Assembly (NCBI GenBank): GCA_964364855.1
Contig: CAYINU010000006.1
Span: 1 to 47,510, forward strand
DNA length: 47,510 nucleotides
Direction of reading: 5' to 3'
From: CAYINU01 sp964364855
GTDB taxonomy: Bacteria > Margulisbacteria > Marinamargulisbacteria > CAYINU01
In this document: positions 14,613-24,994 of the stretch, one piece after another
Numbering within the stretch: the stretch's first letter is position 1
Layout: each line of letters opens with the position of its first letter
Translations under genes and position numbers: made by a program
Notes under the pieces: model-generated
What the model was told of the DNA's origin: nothing
The model's database searches: none
Seen by the model: the letters and a program-made list of their open reading frames with translations, nothing else

Positions 14613-16328
14613 TTATTGCTTAACGCGAGAGCTGGCGACCAACCAGGCAAGGGCTGCCTTGGCTTTCTGAGCATCAAAATTTCCGGACAACGCTTCGGCG
14701 TCGATAAGCTGTCTTAATCCATCAAGGTACCGGGCACAGACAGTCTCTCCCAAAATGCGTTGGGCACCTGCTTGATCTGTCGCGCGGGATTGCCCGCCCG
14801 TCCACAATGTGCTAATGGCGGTAGCGGCAAGATCGTAAGCAATCAACTTACCCAAATTCTTTTGAAGCCATGCCATCTCTTTTTGATCGAATATCGATTT
14901 CGCCGCCAAACTAGTGACATCCTTTGCCTGCTTTCGCAAAGCCGATATCAACGTGACCGCCAAAATTGCCTCATCTCCAGCCAGCAATTTGGCTACGGTT
15001 GGCGGGAAAAGAGTCAACGCTTGTACCGCTGGGGGCAGTGGTGCCGTTAGCGCAATGGTTGGGGGCTGATCCGATGAGATCGTGGCAGTCCCCCGTGACA
15101 ACAATGCCGTATCTGGAGCCTCTGTACGTGTCAGCCGTTCCGCTTTGGCCACCAAGGCCGCCGTTTGATCCGTCAGCGCGATGCCTACCCTCTTCAGCTG
15201 AGCTTGGAGTGCAGCGAGCTCTTTCTCCAGGGTAGCAGATCGACTGCGTTCGCTATCTAACTTTTTCCGGAGGGTTTCCGCCGCCTTCGTTGCAGCCTCG
15301 ATAGCTGCTTCGCGCCGCTTCACTTTTTCCAGCAACTTGGTGTTGGCGACCTCTTTTTCCTGCAACTGATCCCTCAAGTCTTTCATTGCCCCTTTTTGGT
15401 CTTCCAGATCTGCTGACAATTGGTCTGATCTTTGAACAACCGTGTCCAGCTGTATCTGATTTTCTCTAATTTTACGCTCATTTTCGGTCCTAAGCACAGC
15501 AAACTGGGTTTCCAGCTCGGCAACTTCTCTCTGCCTTGTGCTCTGAAGCTGCAAAATATGCGCGTCTCTGCTTTCTGCCAATGATGTTTGTTGGGTGAGC
15601 TGTGCATCTATCTCGGCATATTTTGTTGACAGTTTTTTCATTGCCAAGACATGCTGCGCTTCTGCAGCTTGTTTTGCCTCTAAAAGCTGTGCTTTCTCTG
15701 TCTCCACCCTGCCCTTTTCTTCTACAACGGCGAGGGTGTCGGCCTCAAGGCTCTTGATGGTTTGTGCCAATACGTCTGTTTTTTGCGCATGATCTTCTCT
15801 TTGCTCAACCAGCGCCTGGGCGGAGGCATGCAGCTCTCTTTTTAGCACATCCAACTCTTGAGCTTGTTCTGCTTGCACGCGCTCGAAATTCCTCAACTCT
15901 TCTTTTAACCGTTCGTTTAATTCGCTGGTACCACGCAATTGCGCCTCTATCAACTCGACTTTGGCAACCAGATCACCATTTTCTGTATGTAATGCCCCGA
16001 CGCGCTCTCGCAGCGCACTGACTTCCTCCTGTAAGTCAGCCAATGTCTGTCGAAGGCCATCCCGTTCATCTACAATCGTAGACTGTTCAGCACTCACACT
16101 CCGCTGGTAGGCATTCATTGCTTCACCCAGTCGGTCTAGCCACGTTTCACTGTCTGCAATCAATTGTCCGGTATCCGACGGCGTCTGCGGGACACGAACA
16201 GGAGAGGCGCCTACCAGTGCCTGAAGTTTCTGAAAAAACGGCGAACTCGGGGAAGGTGCTTCCTGTTCCCTTAACCGCACCACCTGAGGTGATAAAAAAG
16301 CCGAAATTTTTTTATAAAAAGCCGTCAT
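14613..16328 (-). CDS. Unknown long coiled-coil protein
   Basis: The 571-residue product is an almost continuous coiled coil from about 55 to 400 (repeated LxxEVxxLRERVxxL-type heptads, rich in Glu, Gln, Lys and Ala). A C-terminal globular helical region of about 130 residues follows (VQALTLFPPTVAKLLAGDEA onward). There is no signal peptide and no membrane segment. It resembles SMC/myosin-type coiled coils only in composition, and no ATPase is present. The start at ATG 16328 has AAAGGA nine bases upstream. It is the middle gene of a co-directional trio, with 59 bases to the upstream gene and 12 to the downstream one. Confidence 0.7.
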   Translation of the reverse strand: MTAFYKKISAFLSPQVVRLREQEAPSPSSPFFQKLQALVGASPVRVPQTPSDTGQLIADSETWLDRLGEAMNAYQRSVSAEQSTIVDERDGLRQTLADLQEEVSALRERVGALHTENGDLVAKVELIEAQLRGTSELNERLKEELRNFERVQAEQAQELDVLKRELHASAQALVEQREDHAQKTDVLAQTIKSLEADTLAVVEEKGRVETEKAQLLEAKQAAEAQHVLAMKKLSTKYAEIDAQLTQQTSLAESRDAHILQLQSTRQREVAELETQFAVLRTENERKIRENQIQLDTVVQRSDQLSADLEDQKGAMKDLRDQLQEKEVANTKLLEKVKRREAAIEAATKAAETLRKKLDSERSRSATLEKELAALQAQLKRVGIALTDQTAALVAKAERLTRTEAPDTALLSRGTATISSDQPPTIALTAPLPPAVQALTLFPPTVAKLLAGDEAILAVTLISALRKQAKDVTSLAAKSIFDQKEMAWLQKNLGKLIAYDLAATAISTLWTGGQSRATDQAGAQRILGETVCARYLDGLRQLIDAEALSGNFDAQKAKAALAWLVASSRVKQ

Positions 16329-16387
16329 TTCAATAAATTCCTTTCATTACGTTGGCATAAAATATGCCGAAAAAAGCGATGTGTTTT

Positions 16388-17224
16388 TTATCGAGCAGCC
16401 AAAAGTTGGCGGGCAGCAGGCTGTAATACATCAACCTGGTGCCGTAAGGCCTGTGTTGATTTATCTAATTGTCTTTTCATAGCAGCGATTTCCTTTTCAA
16501 GTTCAGCTTGTCGTGCCGCTTCCGGCATGGGCTTTCGTTCATGCCTTCCCACAAGATCAAGGGCCCGAAAATAGTGCGACCTTGGATCAAGACCCAAGGC
16601 TTGGATCCAACTCAAAAACCGGTCTCCGAGGCGCCGTTTCAATTCATACGCGCTATCCAAAAAATCGGTCGGTTCGCTGCGATACTGAATCGCCAACAAC
16701 GGCGCACCGGCCTTTACGTCGTCCGACAGGATTTGAGCGCGCAACTGCGCGACACCAAATTCCGTAGGCCGATCGGGAGAATAAATCACCCGCGCAAAGG
16801 CCACAACCTCTGCACGGTTCAATCGCAATTCACAGTTAATCGGCATGGGAACCGGCGAAGTAGTCGTGGTCGGCGCTACGGAAACTTGCTGTGCTTGCTC
16901 ACGTAGAATATCCCCAAAGATACGATTCGCCCGTTCGGCGCGGCGAGCTTCTCTTATTTTGCGAATCTCCTCCGGGCTCTTGCCTATTTCGTCACGCCGT
17001 TGCGAACCGTCAGTTGCTACCGGGCCTCGCAACGCTGTGGCATGCTGGGCCACCCAGGCCACAATGGCCTCGGGCGTGCGGCCCTCGGAGCGAAGGTCAG
17101 CAATTTTAGCAGTTAAGTTTTCCCGAAAAAAGCGTTCAACATTTTGGGTCGTTTGGCCTTTGATAGTCGATCCTTCAACATGACCACGATTCCAGTGAAT
17201 TGGGGAAGGATTTATTACTTGCAC
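16388..17224 (-). CDS. Unknown helical protein, first gene of the coiled-coil trio
   Basis: The 278-residue protein begins at GTG 17224 behind AAAGGAG. It has a helical N-terminal part (ENLTAKIADLRSEGRTPEAI), an Arg/Glu-rich stretch around 85-115 and a short Thr/Pro linker. A compact central domain follows (LNRAEVVAFARVIYSPDRPT, LKRRLGDRFLSWIQALGL). It ends in a C-terminal coiled coil (about 235-270). I recognise no family. Its position at the head of a three-gene operon of coiled-coil proteins suggests the three products act together, perhaps as one assembly. Confidence 0.65.
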   Translation of the reverse strand: MQVINPSPIHWNRGHVEGSTIKGQTTQNVERFFRENLTAKIADLRSEGRTPEAIVAWVAQHATALRGPVATDGSQRRDEIGKSPEEIRKIREARRAERANRIFGDILREQAQQVSVAPTTTTSPVPMPINCELRLNRAEVVAFARVIYSPDRPTEFGVAQLRAQILSDDVKAGAPLLAIQYRSEPTDFLDSAYELKRRLGDRFLSWIQALGLDPRSHYFRALDLVGRHERKPMPEAARQAELEKEIAAMKRQLDKSTQALRHQVDVLQPAARQLLAAR

Positions 17225-17312
17225 GGTATCGTGCTCCTTTCAAGGGTACAACCGCGCATTCTGCCAAACTTACACCGTGTCGTCCAGTGGAATTTTGTGT
17301 TATTTTTTGCCC

Positions 17313-18308
17313 ATGCCCAAACGCAGTCTGTTGCTCTGTCTGGCCACGTTGACCGCATGTTCGCCGATGTCCTCTGATTCGCTCGCATCGCCCAGTTATG
17401 TGAACACCAGTTCCTGGGCTGCTTATCCCGGCGTCGTGAGCGCGGCCGATGGACCCTATCCTATCGGGTCTTACCTTTTTGAGGATGGTCAAGAAACGGC
17501 CTTGGTCGATACCTTTTATATCTACCCTACGCTGTACTCCGGTGAAAACCCGCTCAATGCACCGATACCCAACAGTGAAGTCAATGCAGGCCTGGCCCAA
17601 TATCTCCCCCTTCAGGTCGGTATTTTCAATGGATCAACATTGATCTATGCCCCCTATTACCGACAAGCATCAGTGATGGCCTATTTTGGTAGCGCTGCAA
17701 CCCTCGAAAATGCCATCGATCTGGCCTATGAAGATGTCGCGGCAGCATTTGCGTATTATATTGCCACTCTCAACCACGGACGCCCCTTTGTCATCGTGAG
17801 CCACAGCCAAGGCAGTGCCATGGCTATTCGCCTCATCACCCGTCAAATCGACAACACACCGATTGCAGACCGTCTGGTGGCCGCCTATATCGTGGGCGAA
17901 GTGATCGGGAACCAGCAATTCCAAACCATCCCACCTTGCACCAGTCCGACCCAGATCGGATGTTTTGTCACTTGGGCCAGCGTGCTCACCGGCGCCACCC
18001 CTCAGTTGCTGACCGGAGAGGGAAATGCCATCGGAACCCCGGTATGCGTCAATCCCATCACATGGAAAATGGACGGGGTGCTGGCCACCAAATCCCAGCA
18101 TCGGGGCGGTATCCCGGAGGCTTTTAACCGGGTCGATGAACAAATGATTTCCGCCCAATGCCAAAACGGTCTATTGCGTATCTCCAATCCGAAATCCGGA
18201 TACGCCAATGAGAGCGGTGATTATCACGAATCCGATTTCAATTTGTTTTATTTGGATATCCGCGAAAATATCAACCAGCGCATCACAGCCTATCAGAATG
18301 CGAAATAG
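17313..18308 (+). CDS. DUF3089-family lipoprotein, alpha/beta-hydrolase fold
   Basis: The 331-residue product has a short signal peptide with lipobox LTAC and so is probably membrane-anchored outside the cytoplasm. The body matches DUF3089: VDTFYIYPTLYS, then IYAPYYRQ, then AFAYYIATLNHGRPFVIVSH with the nucleophile elbow SHSQGS, and later GEVIGNQQF and CFVTWAS. Family members are predicted serine hydrolases (lipase/esterase-like); the true substrate is unknown. I start at ATG 17313, since an upstream GTG would add residues before the signal peptide. No clear ribosome-binding site is seen. It is convergent with the next lipoprotein gene, overlapping 16 bases. Confidence 0.85.
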   Translation: MPKRSLLLCLATLTACSPMSSDSLASPSYVNTSSWAAYPGVVSAADGPYPIGSYLFEDGQETALVDTFYIYPTLYSGENPLNAPIPNSEVNAGLAQYLPLQVGIFNGSTLIYAPYYRQASVMAYFGSAATLENAIDLAYEDVAAAFAYYIATLNHGRPFVIVSHSQGSAMAIRLITRQIDNTPIADRLVAAYIVGEVIGNQQFQTIPPCTSPTQIGCFVTWASVLTGATPQLLTGEGNAIGTPVCVNPITWKMDGVLATKSQHRGGIPEAFNRVDEQMISAQCQNGLLRISNPKSGYANESGDYHESDFNLFYLDIRENINQRITAYQNAK

Positions 18309-19621
18309 CGCATCCCGAACGCATCGTCGTAGCTGATACCCAAATGGCCAAAACGGCTATAGACCACAGCTGCCGATTCACTAGCCGTGAGGTTGGATAA
18401 TTGGGCCGAGCCCATCGACACCGTTCCTGTGGGATCTTGCGCCAACGACCATTGAATGTTCTTGTTGGAAGTGAGGTTGTCGCCATCAATGTAGACACTC
18501 ACCGTGCCGGTCTGGACCACCACCAACGCGATTTCGGCGGCACTGGCTTGGGTCCAACCACCAGACGTTTTTTTCATCCATTTCCAACTGATGCCGGAAA
18601 CGGTGTTGTCATCACGGACATTGAAGCGCACAAAGGGCAAGATAAACCCCTCGCGCAAAGACAGATTTGGAACCGTGATATCAGAAAAAGTATACGTGTT
18701 GCTGCCAATGCGAAAATCGTATTGGCCCGACGGCGGTTGAATGGTCTCAACATCAAACTGGTAGCGCTCGTACAATGGATTGTCTGAAAACGACTGTGTT
18801 TGATACGTATTTGCTGGTACGGTGGCCCCTCCGACCAGAGTAGCAGACGCTGAAAATTGGTATTGAAACGAAGACGGAGCCGAAAAGGCCGTTTTAGCTA
18901 CTTCAAATATGACACCGGTACTGTCATATCGAAAATCCGTGTTGTCAGGCAAAAACGCATTTCCGACGTTGCTCATCGTGGCCACCACGCCAGCGACACG
19001 GGGTGTGTAGCGGTTATGGAAATCCAGGCGCAGCTCATAGAGATCTTCAACCACATCCAAAGCCCCATTGTTGTTCACATCCGGATTGGTATAGCGCAAC
19101 GCCACCCCATCCAATTCGCCGAAAAAGGACGCATCGCCAGACGACATTCCAATGGCCTCCAGCAGCTCGGCAAAAGAAATGGACGGACTTGCGGCAATGT
19201 TTCCGCTGGATAACACATCTGTAAAAGAAACCGTCCCCAGATTGGCACTCCCCGGATCGCTGGGTCGCAGCGCCTCCAGCACGCTGGACTGAAAATGGGC
19301 CACGATCATGTCCGGCCCAGTCTGATTGCGATCCGCAAAGATGATGATCCAAGGAACATCCGGGGTAATATCCACCGAAAAGGAGGTGCCGGAAATCGTA
19401 CCCAACCGCTGTTCGTGAGTTTGCGTATTGACCGCAATCACGTCGGTGATGGTTTTTCCGTTGATGGTGACCAGAGAATGAATCCCACTAGAGGAAAAAC
19501 TCCCCAGCTGTCCACTGACTGCGAACGTCGATCCGCTGCTGCTGCTGCGCGTCGTGCATGCCGCCAGACCCAACATTGCAGCCAAACCAACCAACAACAC
19601 CATGCGTTTGGGGGAGAACAT
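18293..19621 (-). CDS. Lipoprotein with a calcium-loop motif
   Basis: The 442-residue protein has a lipoprotein signal (lipobox LAAC) and a Ser-rich tether. It then has beta-rich sequence with no recognised enzyme motif. Residues 181-192 (DVNNNGALDVVE) form an EF-hand/dockerin-like calcium loop with ligands at positions 1, 3, 5, 9 and 12. The last 90 residues resemble a carbohydrate-binding or FN3-like sandwich (TGTVSVYIDGDNLTSN). The protein ends GMRYFAF, with a terminal Phe as in outer-membrane proteins. It is divergent from the 1,228-residue gene and convergent with the DUF3089 gene. It probably sits at the cell surface; its function is unknown. Confidence 0.7.
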   Translation of the reverse strand: MFSPKRMVLLVGLAAMLGLAACTTRSSSSGSTFAVSGQLGSFSSSGIHSLVTINGKTITDVIAVNTQTHEQRLGTISGTSFSVDITPDVPWIIIFADRNQTGPDMIVAHFQSSVLEALRPSDPGSANLGTVSFTDVLSSGNIAASPSISFAELLEAIGMSSGDASFFGELDGVALRYTNPDVNNNGALDVVEDLYELRLDFHNRYTPRVAGVVATMSNVGNAFLPDNTDFRYDSTGVIFEVAKTAFSAPSSFQYQFSASATLVGGATVPANTYQTQSFSDNPLYERYQFDVETIQPPSGQYDFRIGSNTYTFSDITVPNLSLREGFILPFVRFNVRDDNTVSGISWKWMKKTSGGWTQASAAEIALVVVQTGTVSVYIDGDNLTSNKNIQWSLAQDPTGTVSMGSAQLSNLTASESAAVVYSRFGHLGISYDDAFGMRYFAF

Positions 19622-19767
19622 ACGTTTTTATCATAGCCCATTTTCAGGGGTATCCCATTTTTTTTTTAGCGACCGGGCTTTTGCTGCATTTTGCAACAAC
19701 GATTGTCCATTACCGAGAACTATCAATTTGACTTTGTTTTCTCACTGCTTCATAAGGAGTGCGCTGC

Positions 19768-22700
19768 ATGCCGAAAAAAACGATTTCTTCTAGCGGTTCC
19801 AGTAGCGATTCCAGAGGATCTTCGCCGTCAATTGTGGGGGGCAAGCGAGGCCTGGATGACGACGCTGCAACACCTCCCCGTCCAAAAGCACCCTGCACTT
19901 CTCCGAATACTCATCTGAAACTTTTACTCGCGCAAGAGGGTCCAGCAGCGGTCCCATTCTCCGCCCTTATGGACTGCTTATCCCCAGATCGGCCCCATCG
20001 ACTAGGCGAGAGCAAAAAGTGGTTCAATGATTTGCCTACAGCAGATAAACTGTTGGCCGCCAAAAACCTGGTATGGAAGCTACAGGAGGATCCCTCCCCA
20101 GAAGCAGCCTGCCAAGGGCTGGCAGCTGCCTTTACTGACACCGCGTCCGAGTGGAACGGTTTCTTGGCATCCGAATGTCTTTTTGCGTTTCATAATGGAC
20201 CTTTTTCCATTCCCCACTTACCGTTGTACCGCAAGGTGGTTGCCATTTTGAATGCGCCGGGACAAGACGCTTTCCCGATGCCTTATACCGTTAGGCTGAG
20301 AACAGAAGGGTTTTGGCAACCTTTCCCAGGAGATGCAACGGCCATGGCCCTCTGGGCAGACACCACACGCAAGCTGGTGTGTACGGGGTGGGGCGGACAG
20401 CAGGAAACACTTTTAACAAATCTTCTAAGCGCTGCATTGACCGACGGGAAATGGGCGACGTGCAACTGGCTATTGCAAGCCATTCCCGGATTGCACACTC
20501 CGATCATCGGTGGGCTGTGCGCCATCAGAGTGCGCGACATCAGAGGGATGCGAATTGACAACTTGGACCTACTGGTCAACGAAATCCCCCTTTCTTCCGC
20601 TGAGGTGATGTCAATCCATCTCGATTGGGTGCTCACCCATTCCCAACGAGCCGACAGCAACGCTGAGCGGTTCCGTACCCTCCTTAACGCAACTTGCCAA
20701 AAAGAGGCTTATAACTTGGGAAAACGCATGTTTCCCACGGGAAAAGATGCCCACAAACCCGTTCGTCATGCCCTTCGGATCTTAAACGCGGTCGTGGGCC
20801 CGAAGGAAACTGCCCAAATTTTTTCGGACTATATTAAAACCAGGCCTCCCCGAGCAACACCGATTCGAGAATTGATGCGCGATTGGATAGATGCAGCCGA
20901 CTCCGCAGAAGAGGCAGGAATACTCACCCGCATCTTTCTGCACGAAACGGAGCTGGAGAATCGTCGAAAGTTTGGGGTGTCGCCGCTTGCGGTATCGCCG
21001 CCTGTTGTCGTCTTTGCTGTCGCCCAAGACTGGTTTGCCGCTTTGCCATCCGTTTCGCAACAAGCCAGGGCAGTGATTGCGCTGGAGATCATGCTGTATG
21101 CCAAAAAGACAGATATAGGGTATCTAAAAATGGAGAACTCGCCTCTTATTAAGAAATTGAGGGACTTCATCGAAACGATTGAGTCCGAGCTCCCTCACTA
21201 TTTGGCCGCCAGCACGCCCTTGGCAAATTTGCTGCAACTCATACTCTCGAAAGACGTCGAGATACCGCTAAATATCCGGGTGGATTTGAGTCGTCGTCTC
21301 CTGCATGCGATCGCGAGATCCGGGGCCGCTAACGTACCGGAGGAATTGGCTATGCAAATCCGGCTCCTCAGACCGCCCCTGCAACTCAGAAATGAGTTTG
21401 GCGGTGTGAATGCACTGGATAGCCTATTGAACCGTGCTGGCACAAATAGGGAGCAGCAAATCCAATTTCTAACCCACCCCGATAACCAGCCCATGTTGGA
21501 TTGGTTGCTCGGCTCCTGGTTGCGCGAGCAATTGACCAGCATCCTTGAGCGCGCAGCAGGCCAACCTGACTTACCTTTATCCCAGCATTTAAGTGACTGG
21601 TTTAAGCGGATTCCCTTGCAGAATGTCCCAACAGAGTTCCTGGCTACGGTCACCTTAGTAGCCCTACAAACCGCCTCCTGGACCTCGGACCACTTGCCGG
21701 CGTGGACCGCACTTAATGCTGCATCGGCAGACGAGCTAAAAGACCTATACAGCAGACTGCCTGCATTCCCTTGTATGGCCACCGAATTTAAGGCCTTTCT
21801 CCAGCGGCAGATCTTTTCCCGGATGAACCTTCATCTGGAGGCCCTCAACGGCGAGCAGTTCCGCTGTGCGGTAGAAACGCTGCCCCCAGGGCCATGGCAA
21901 ACGGCCAACTTCGCAGACTTATTGAAGTACTTTGAAGAGGCTTACCCGGACATCCCAAATGGCCCTGTATTTTTACCGGACTGTTGCCGGCCTTTACAGC
22001 TGGCACGAGCGGAGCTAAAGAAGGCCACACAAGTTACCCCAGAACTCGTTAACGCGATCCATCGGGCCGCAACTGAAAATCATCACCTTTTTGCCGAAGT
22101 AACGGTAACCGATTTAGCAGATCCGGCCGAGCGCGCCGACGAAAATCTAGCGATGCTTAGCCGTTGGAAAACCGATATGGCCAGTCAGGTTCCCGCTCTT
22201 GGTTCCGAATGGGTGAATACCACCATCGCCCGTGTTGAAACTGCCATTAAGGAAGGATACGAGGCTTTGCGTGAAGAATTAAACCAATTCCGATCAGACC
22301 AGCCACAAGCAGACTTGGACACATTTAAAACCTTTGTCGATGCCTGGTTGACCAGGCTAGACCAGCTGTACCAGCAACTCTACCCACGAACGGGACTTCT
22401 GCGGATGGTGCAGTATACCCAAAACCGCACCCCTTATCGGGGCGCACCCAGCGCCGAAAACAAAAGACCTGCCTTTGAGGCATGGTACAAGGATATCGAG
22501 AACCGCATGAGGTTTTTGGTCTACACACTGTCAGCCTCCCAAATGTCGGACCCCGCAGAAAGAGGCCTTGCACTGAGAAACGTCCTATCAGAGCTGGCTA
22601 TTCAAGGGAAAGTGGCCTGTGGCACAGGCTGGACGGATGCGCTGCAACGCCATACTTCGACGCGTGGACCGGTCGAAGAGACATTCCAACATCAATTATG

Positions 22701-23454
22701 GGCGTGGGTTCACCAATATCTGACTGCCAAGATTGATACTCCGGAATGGAGACTCTGTACCTATAACCAGTTCATGGCCCTCATCCAAGCGGATTTAAAG
22801 ACGCGAATAGACAGTCTTACCCAATTACAAGAGCAGATTGCTGCCGCAGATCGACTCCTGAAGTCTATGCCATCCACCGAAGACGCGTATACTCCGCTAA
22901 TCGCCTACAAAGAAAAACTGACAAACACACACACTGCCCAGGAACGGAGATCCAAGTATCTACGAGAGCAATACGAAATCATTTATATCAATCTTAAGCA
23001 GCCCGCACACATGGTGCCTTTTTTAAACAATCTCTTATTAACTTGGCTCGGTATTCCGGCTGTCGACGATGACGCTGTCCTTTACCAGGTGCCGGGAACC
23101 GATCACGAAGATACCGATCGCGTGTACACAAGCGCATCGCAAAACGCCTATTGCCAGCTGATCACCCATCAGACCGCCACTATGTTATCTGAGCTCATGG
23201 AAGCCCTCACCAAACCCGAGCCTCCATTCACTACCCTCGGCGTTACTGACACGCTCAAGGGCACCTTCGATGAGAGGACAATGAGCTACAACCCATTGCA
23301 CGTCCTTGAAATTTTGACCCGCACAGGCTCGACGACCACCCCGTTCGTTAACATTCAGGATACAACTTTGCAAAACGTCATCAAGTTACAACAGTTATAT
23401 ACAGCCCTATTTGGCCAACAAAAGTCTGCACCAGTATTGCCGGCATGCTGCTAA
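19768..23454 (+). CDS. Very large unknown alpha-helical protein (1,228 residues)
   Basis: Translation from ATG 19768 follows AAGGAG (19754-19759). The N-terminal 50 residues are low-complexity and polar (SSSGSSSDSRGSSPS, then a Lys/Arg/Pro stretch), and the rest is predicted helical with short loops, without signal peptide, transmembrane segments or repeats that I can define. Recurrent features are Leu-rich amphipathic helices and many Trp/Pro. A Ser-rich disordered N-terminus plus a huge helical body is common in translocated effectors, but nothing here proves export. It has no neighbours on the same strand within 140 bases upstream and is followed by a convergent gene. I do not recognise any family. 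Confidence 0.7.
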   Translation: MPKKTISSSGSSSDSRGSSPSIVGGKRGLDDDAATPPRPKAPCTSPNTHLKLLLAQEGPAAVPFSALMDCLSPDRPHRLGESKKWFNDLPTADKLLAAKNLVWKLQEDPSPEAACQGLAAAFTDTASEWNGFLASECLFAFHNGPFSIPHLPLYRKVVAILNAPGQDAFPMPYTVRLRTEGFWQPFPGDATAMALWADTTRKLVCTGWGGQQETLLTNLLSAALTDGKWATCNWLLQAIPGLHTPIIGGLCAIRVRDIRGMRIDNLDLLVNEIPLSSAEVMSIHLDWVLTHSQRADSNAERFRTLLNATCQKEAYNLGKRMFPTGKDAHKPVRHALRILNAVVGPKETAQIFSDYIKTRPPRATPIRELMRDWIDAADSAEEAGILTRIFLHETELENRRKFGVSPLAVSPPVVVFAVAQDWFAALPSVSQQARAVIALEIMLYAKKTDIGYLKMENSPLIKKLRDFIETIESELPHYLAASTPLANLLQLILSKDVEIPLNIRVDLSRRLLHAIARSGAANVPEELAMQIRLLRPPLQLRNEFGGVNALDSLLNRAGTNREQQIQFLTHPDNQPMLDWLLGSWLREQLTSILERAAGQPDLPLSQHLSDWFKRIPLQNVPTEFLATVTLVALQTASWTSDHLPAWTALNAASADELKDLYSRLPAFPCMATEFKAFLQRQIFSRMNLHLEALNGEQFRCAVETLPPGPWQTANFADLLKYFEEAYPDIPNGPVFLPDCCRPLQLARAELKKATQVTPELVNAIHRAATENHHLFAEVTVTDLADPAERADENLAMLSRWKTDMASQVPALGSEWVNTTIARVETAIKEGYEALREELNQFRSDQPQADLDTFKTFVDAWLTRLDQLYQQLYPRTGLLRMVQYTQNRTPYRGAPSAENKRPAFEAWYKDIENRMRFLVYTLSASQMSDPAERGLALRNVLSELAIQGKVACGTGWTDALQRHTSTRGPVEETFQHQLWAWVHQYLTAKIDTPEWRLCTYNQFMALIQADLKTRIDSLTQLQEQIAAADRLLKSMPSTEDAYTPLIAYKEKLTNTHTAQERRSKYLREQYEIIYINLKQPAHMVPFLNNLLLTWLGIPAVDDDAVLYQVPGTDHEDTDRVYTSASQNAYCQLITHQTATMLSELMEALTKPEPPFTTLGVTDTLKGTFDERTMSYNPLHVLEILTRTGSTTTPFVNIQDTTLQNVIKLQQLYTALFGQQKSAPVLPACC

Positions 23455-23477
23455 GGCACTTCTTTTTTTGAAACTCA

Positions 23478-24878
23478 TTAAACGGTTTGGCTGGACTTGG
23501 GAAGCATCGCCGTAAATAGACGCTCCCGTTCCCACACCGCACCTGTCGCTCTCCACGTTTTCCAGTCCGTAAACTGATAGCGGTAATAGGCCACACGGAT
23601 GTAAGGAATGGGCTTACCATCAAACGGCACTCGCTCAAACAAACCTCGCATGGCCACCGCATCCGGATCGGCAAACCGTTTGATCATGTTGGTCACCCAA
23701 AAGGGCAGCTGCTTGGATTCCAGCGCAGCAAACCACATGTGCCAGTCCACTCGCGGCATAAAGGGCGCAACTTGGCGGGGCCATCGGTAAATGTCCCCTG
23801 GCTTCCATTTGAATGAAATGGATTCCCACGTCTGTTCGTCCAGGCTCGCCTCCAAAATCCATTCAAACCGCTCGGTAGTCATCACAGCAAAGGCCCCGTA
23901 AGGATTGCAGATACAGACTCGAACGCACCATTCGGCACAACGCGCAAGCGGACGGGGCAGTTTGGTAAACAGACCCACCATATGCAAGAGATTCACAAAA
24001 ATACCGGCCATGGCCACCACGGCCAATACCACACTCCCCCAGAAGGGGCTGGTGTAATACCCTACCGTCCCACCCCAAAATGAATCGGGTATCCACAGCA
24101 ACGCCAAGGCAATCCCCGCCCAGTTAAACGAGGCAAAATTTCCAGTAAGTAAGATCAGCACTTGAAAAGCAATAAACACCCATGCCGTCTCGGCGCGCAA
24201 CACGGGGATAAACACGCAAAAGGGCAATACGCACTCCATAATCAAGGTCGCATAAGTAGACACCTTATGAACCCCCATGGGCAGATGATAGGCAAACCAG
24301 GACAGCGGTCCCGGTAACGGCTGGGTCATGTAATGGGCTTTGAGCGCACTCCCGTCCCGCCAGGCGGGGTCGCGGCTGAGCCACTTGACGACGCCATTGG
24401 AAAAATAGAAGCGAAAGACCAACACCCATCCCCACATCAGCACCCATGTATGCGCCAATCCCCCAGCGGACATGGCCGTACAGAGGACCAACACTTCCAC
24501 CAGCAGTGCATCCCATTGCAAGGCGGTAAACGTTTCCCCCACTGCCAAAAAAGAGGTGTATAAGACAGCCAGGATGAGCGGGATGACCCATGCCAAGGGA
24601 AAGAAAAACCACAGCGCCGATAGCGCCATTCCCAGTCCGCAAACACCACACAACATGCCATCGGAATGGGCAACCCAAAATAGGGTGGGCCGTTTTCGAT
24701 AGGCCGCCGTACCCCACGCGCTACGATACGCCGCGATCGTCCGCGATATGGGCAAGATACCACGGGACCCATATAATCCCAGTACTTGGTTCCACAGCGA
24801 CCAAAAGGCAATGATGCTTAAAAGGGCAAACCCCTTTAAAAAAAGTAGCTGTCCAATGGTGTAGGAAAAGGCATTCAT
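23478..24878 (-). CDS. Lipase maturation factor family membrane protein
   Basis: The 466-residue protein has about ten hydrophobic segments and the conserved blocks of the LMF family. These are ALQWDALLVEVLVL in the first half, then FYFSNGVVKWLSRDPAWRDG and SALKAHYMTQPLPGPLSWFA, and a soluble C-terminal part with WILEASLDEQTWESISFKW, PRVDWHMWFAAL and PIPYIRVAYYRY. Vertebrate LMF1 helps lipases fold; the bacterial role is not established. It may work with the secreted DUF3089 hydrolase nearby, which is only a guess from context. The gene stands alone between convergent and co-directional neighbours. Confidence 0.9.
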   Translation of the reverse strand: MNAFSYTIGQLLFLKGFALLSIIAFWSLWNQVLGLYGSRGILPISRTIAAYRSAWGTAAYRKRPTLFWVAHSDGMLCGVCGLGMALSALWFFFPLAWVIPLILAVLYTSFLAVGETFTALQWDALLVEVLVLCTAMSAGGLAHTWVLMWGWVLVFRFYFSNGVVKWLSRDPAWRDGSALKAHYMTQPLPGPLSWFAYHLPMGVHKVSTYATLIMECVLPFCVFIPVLRAETAWVFIAFQVLILLTGNFASFNWAGIALALLWIPDSFWGGTVGYYTSPFWGSVVLAVVAMAGIFVNLLHMVGLFTKLPRPLARCAEWCVRVCICNPYGAFAVMTTERFEWILEASLDEQTWESISFKWKPGDIYRWPRQVAPFMPRVDWHMWFAALESKQLPFWVTNMIKRFADPDAVAMRGLFERVPFDGKPIPYIRVAYYRYQFTDWKTWRATGAVWERERLFTAMLPKSSQTV

Positions 24879-24994
24879 GGGTTACACCCTGATTGTAGCA
24901 GCTCTTCCTCCCACTTTAAGACAATGCGTCTCCAAACCGAACGTATTGCCCCGCTTCCCTAAATGAGGATACGGTGAGGTGCTCTGTGAGCAGT

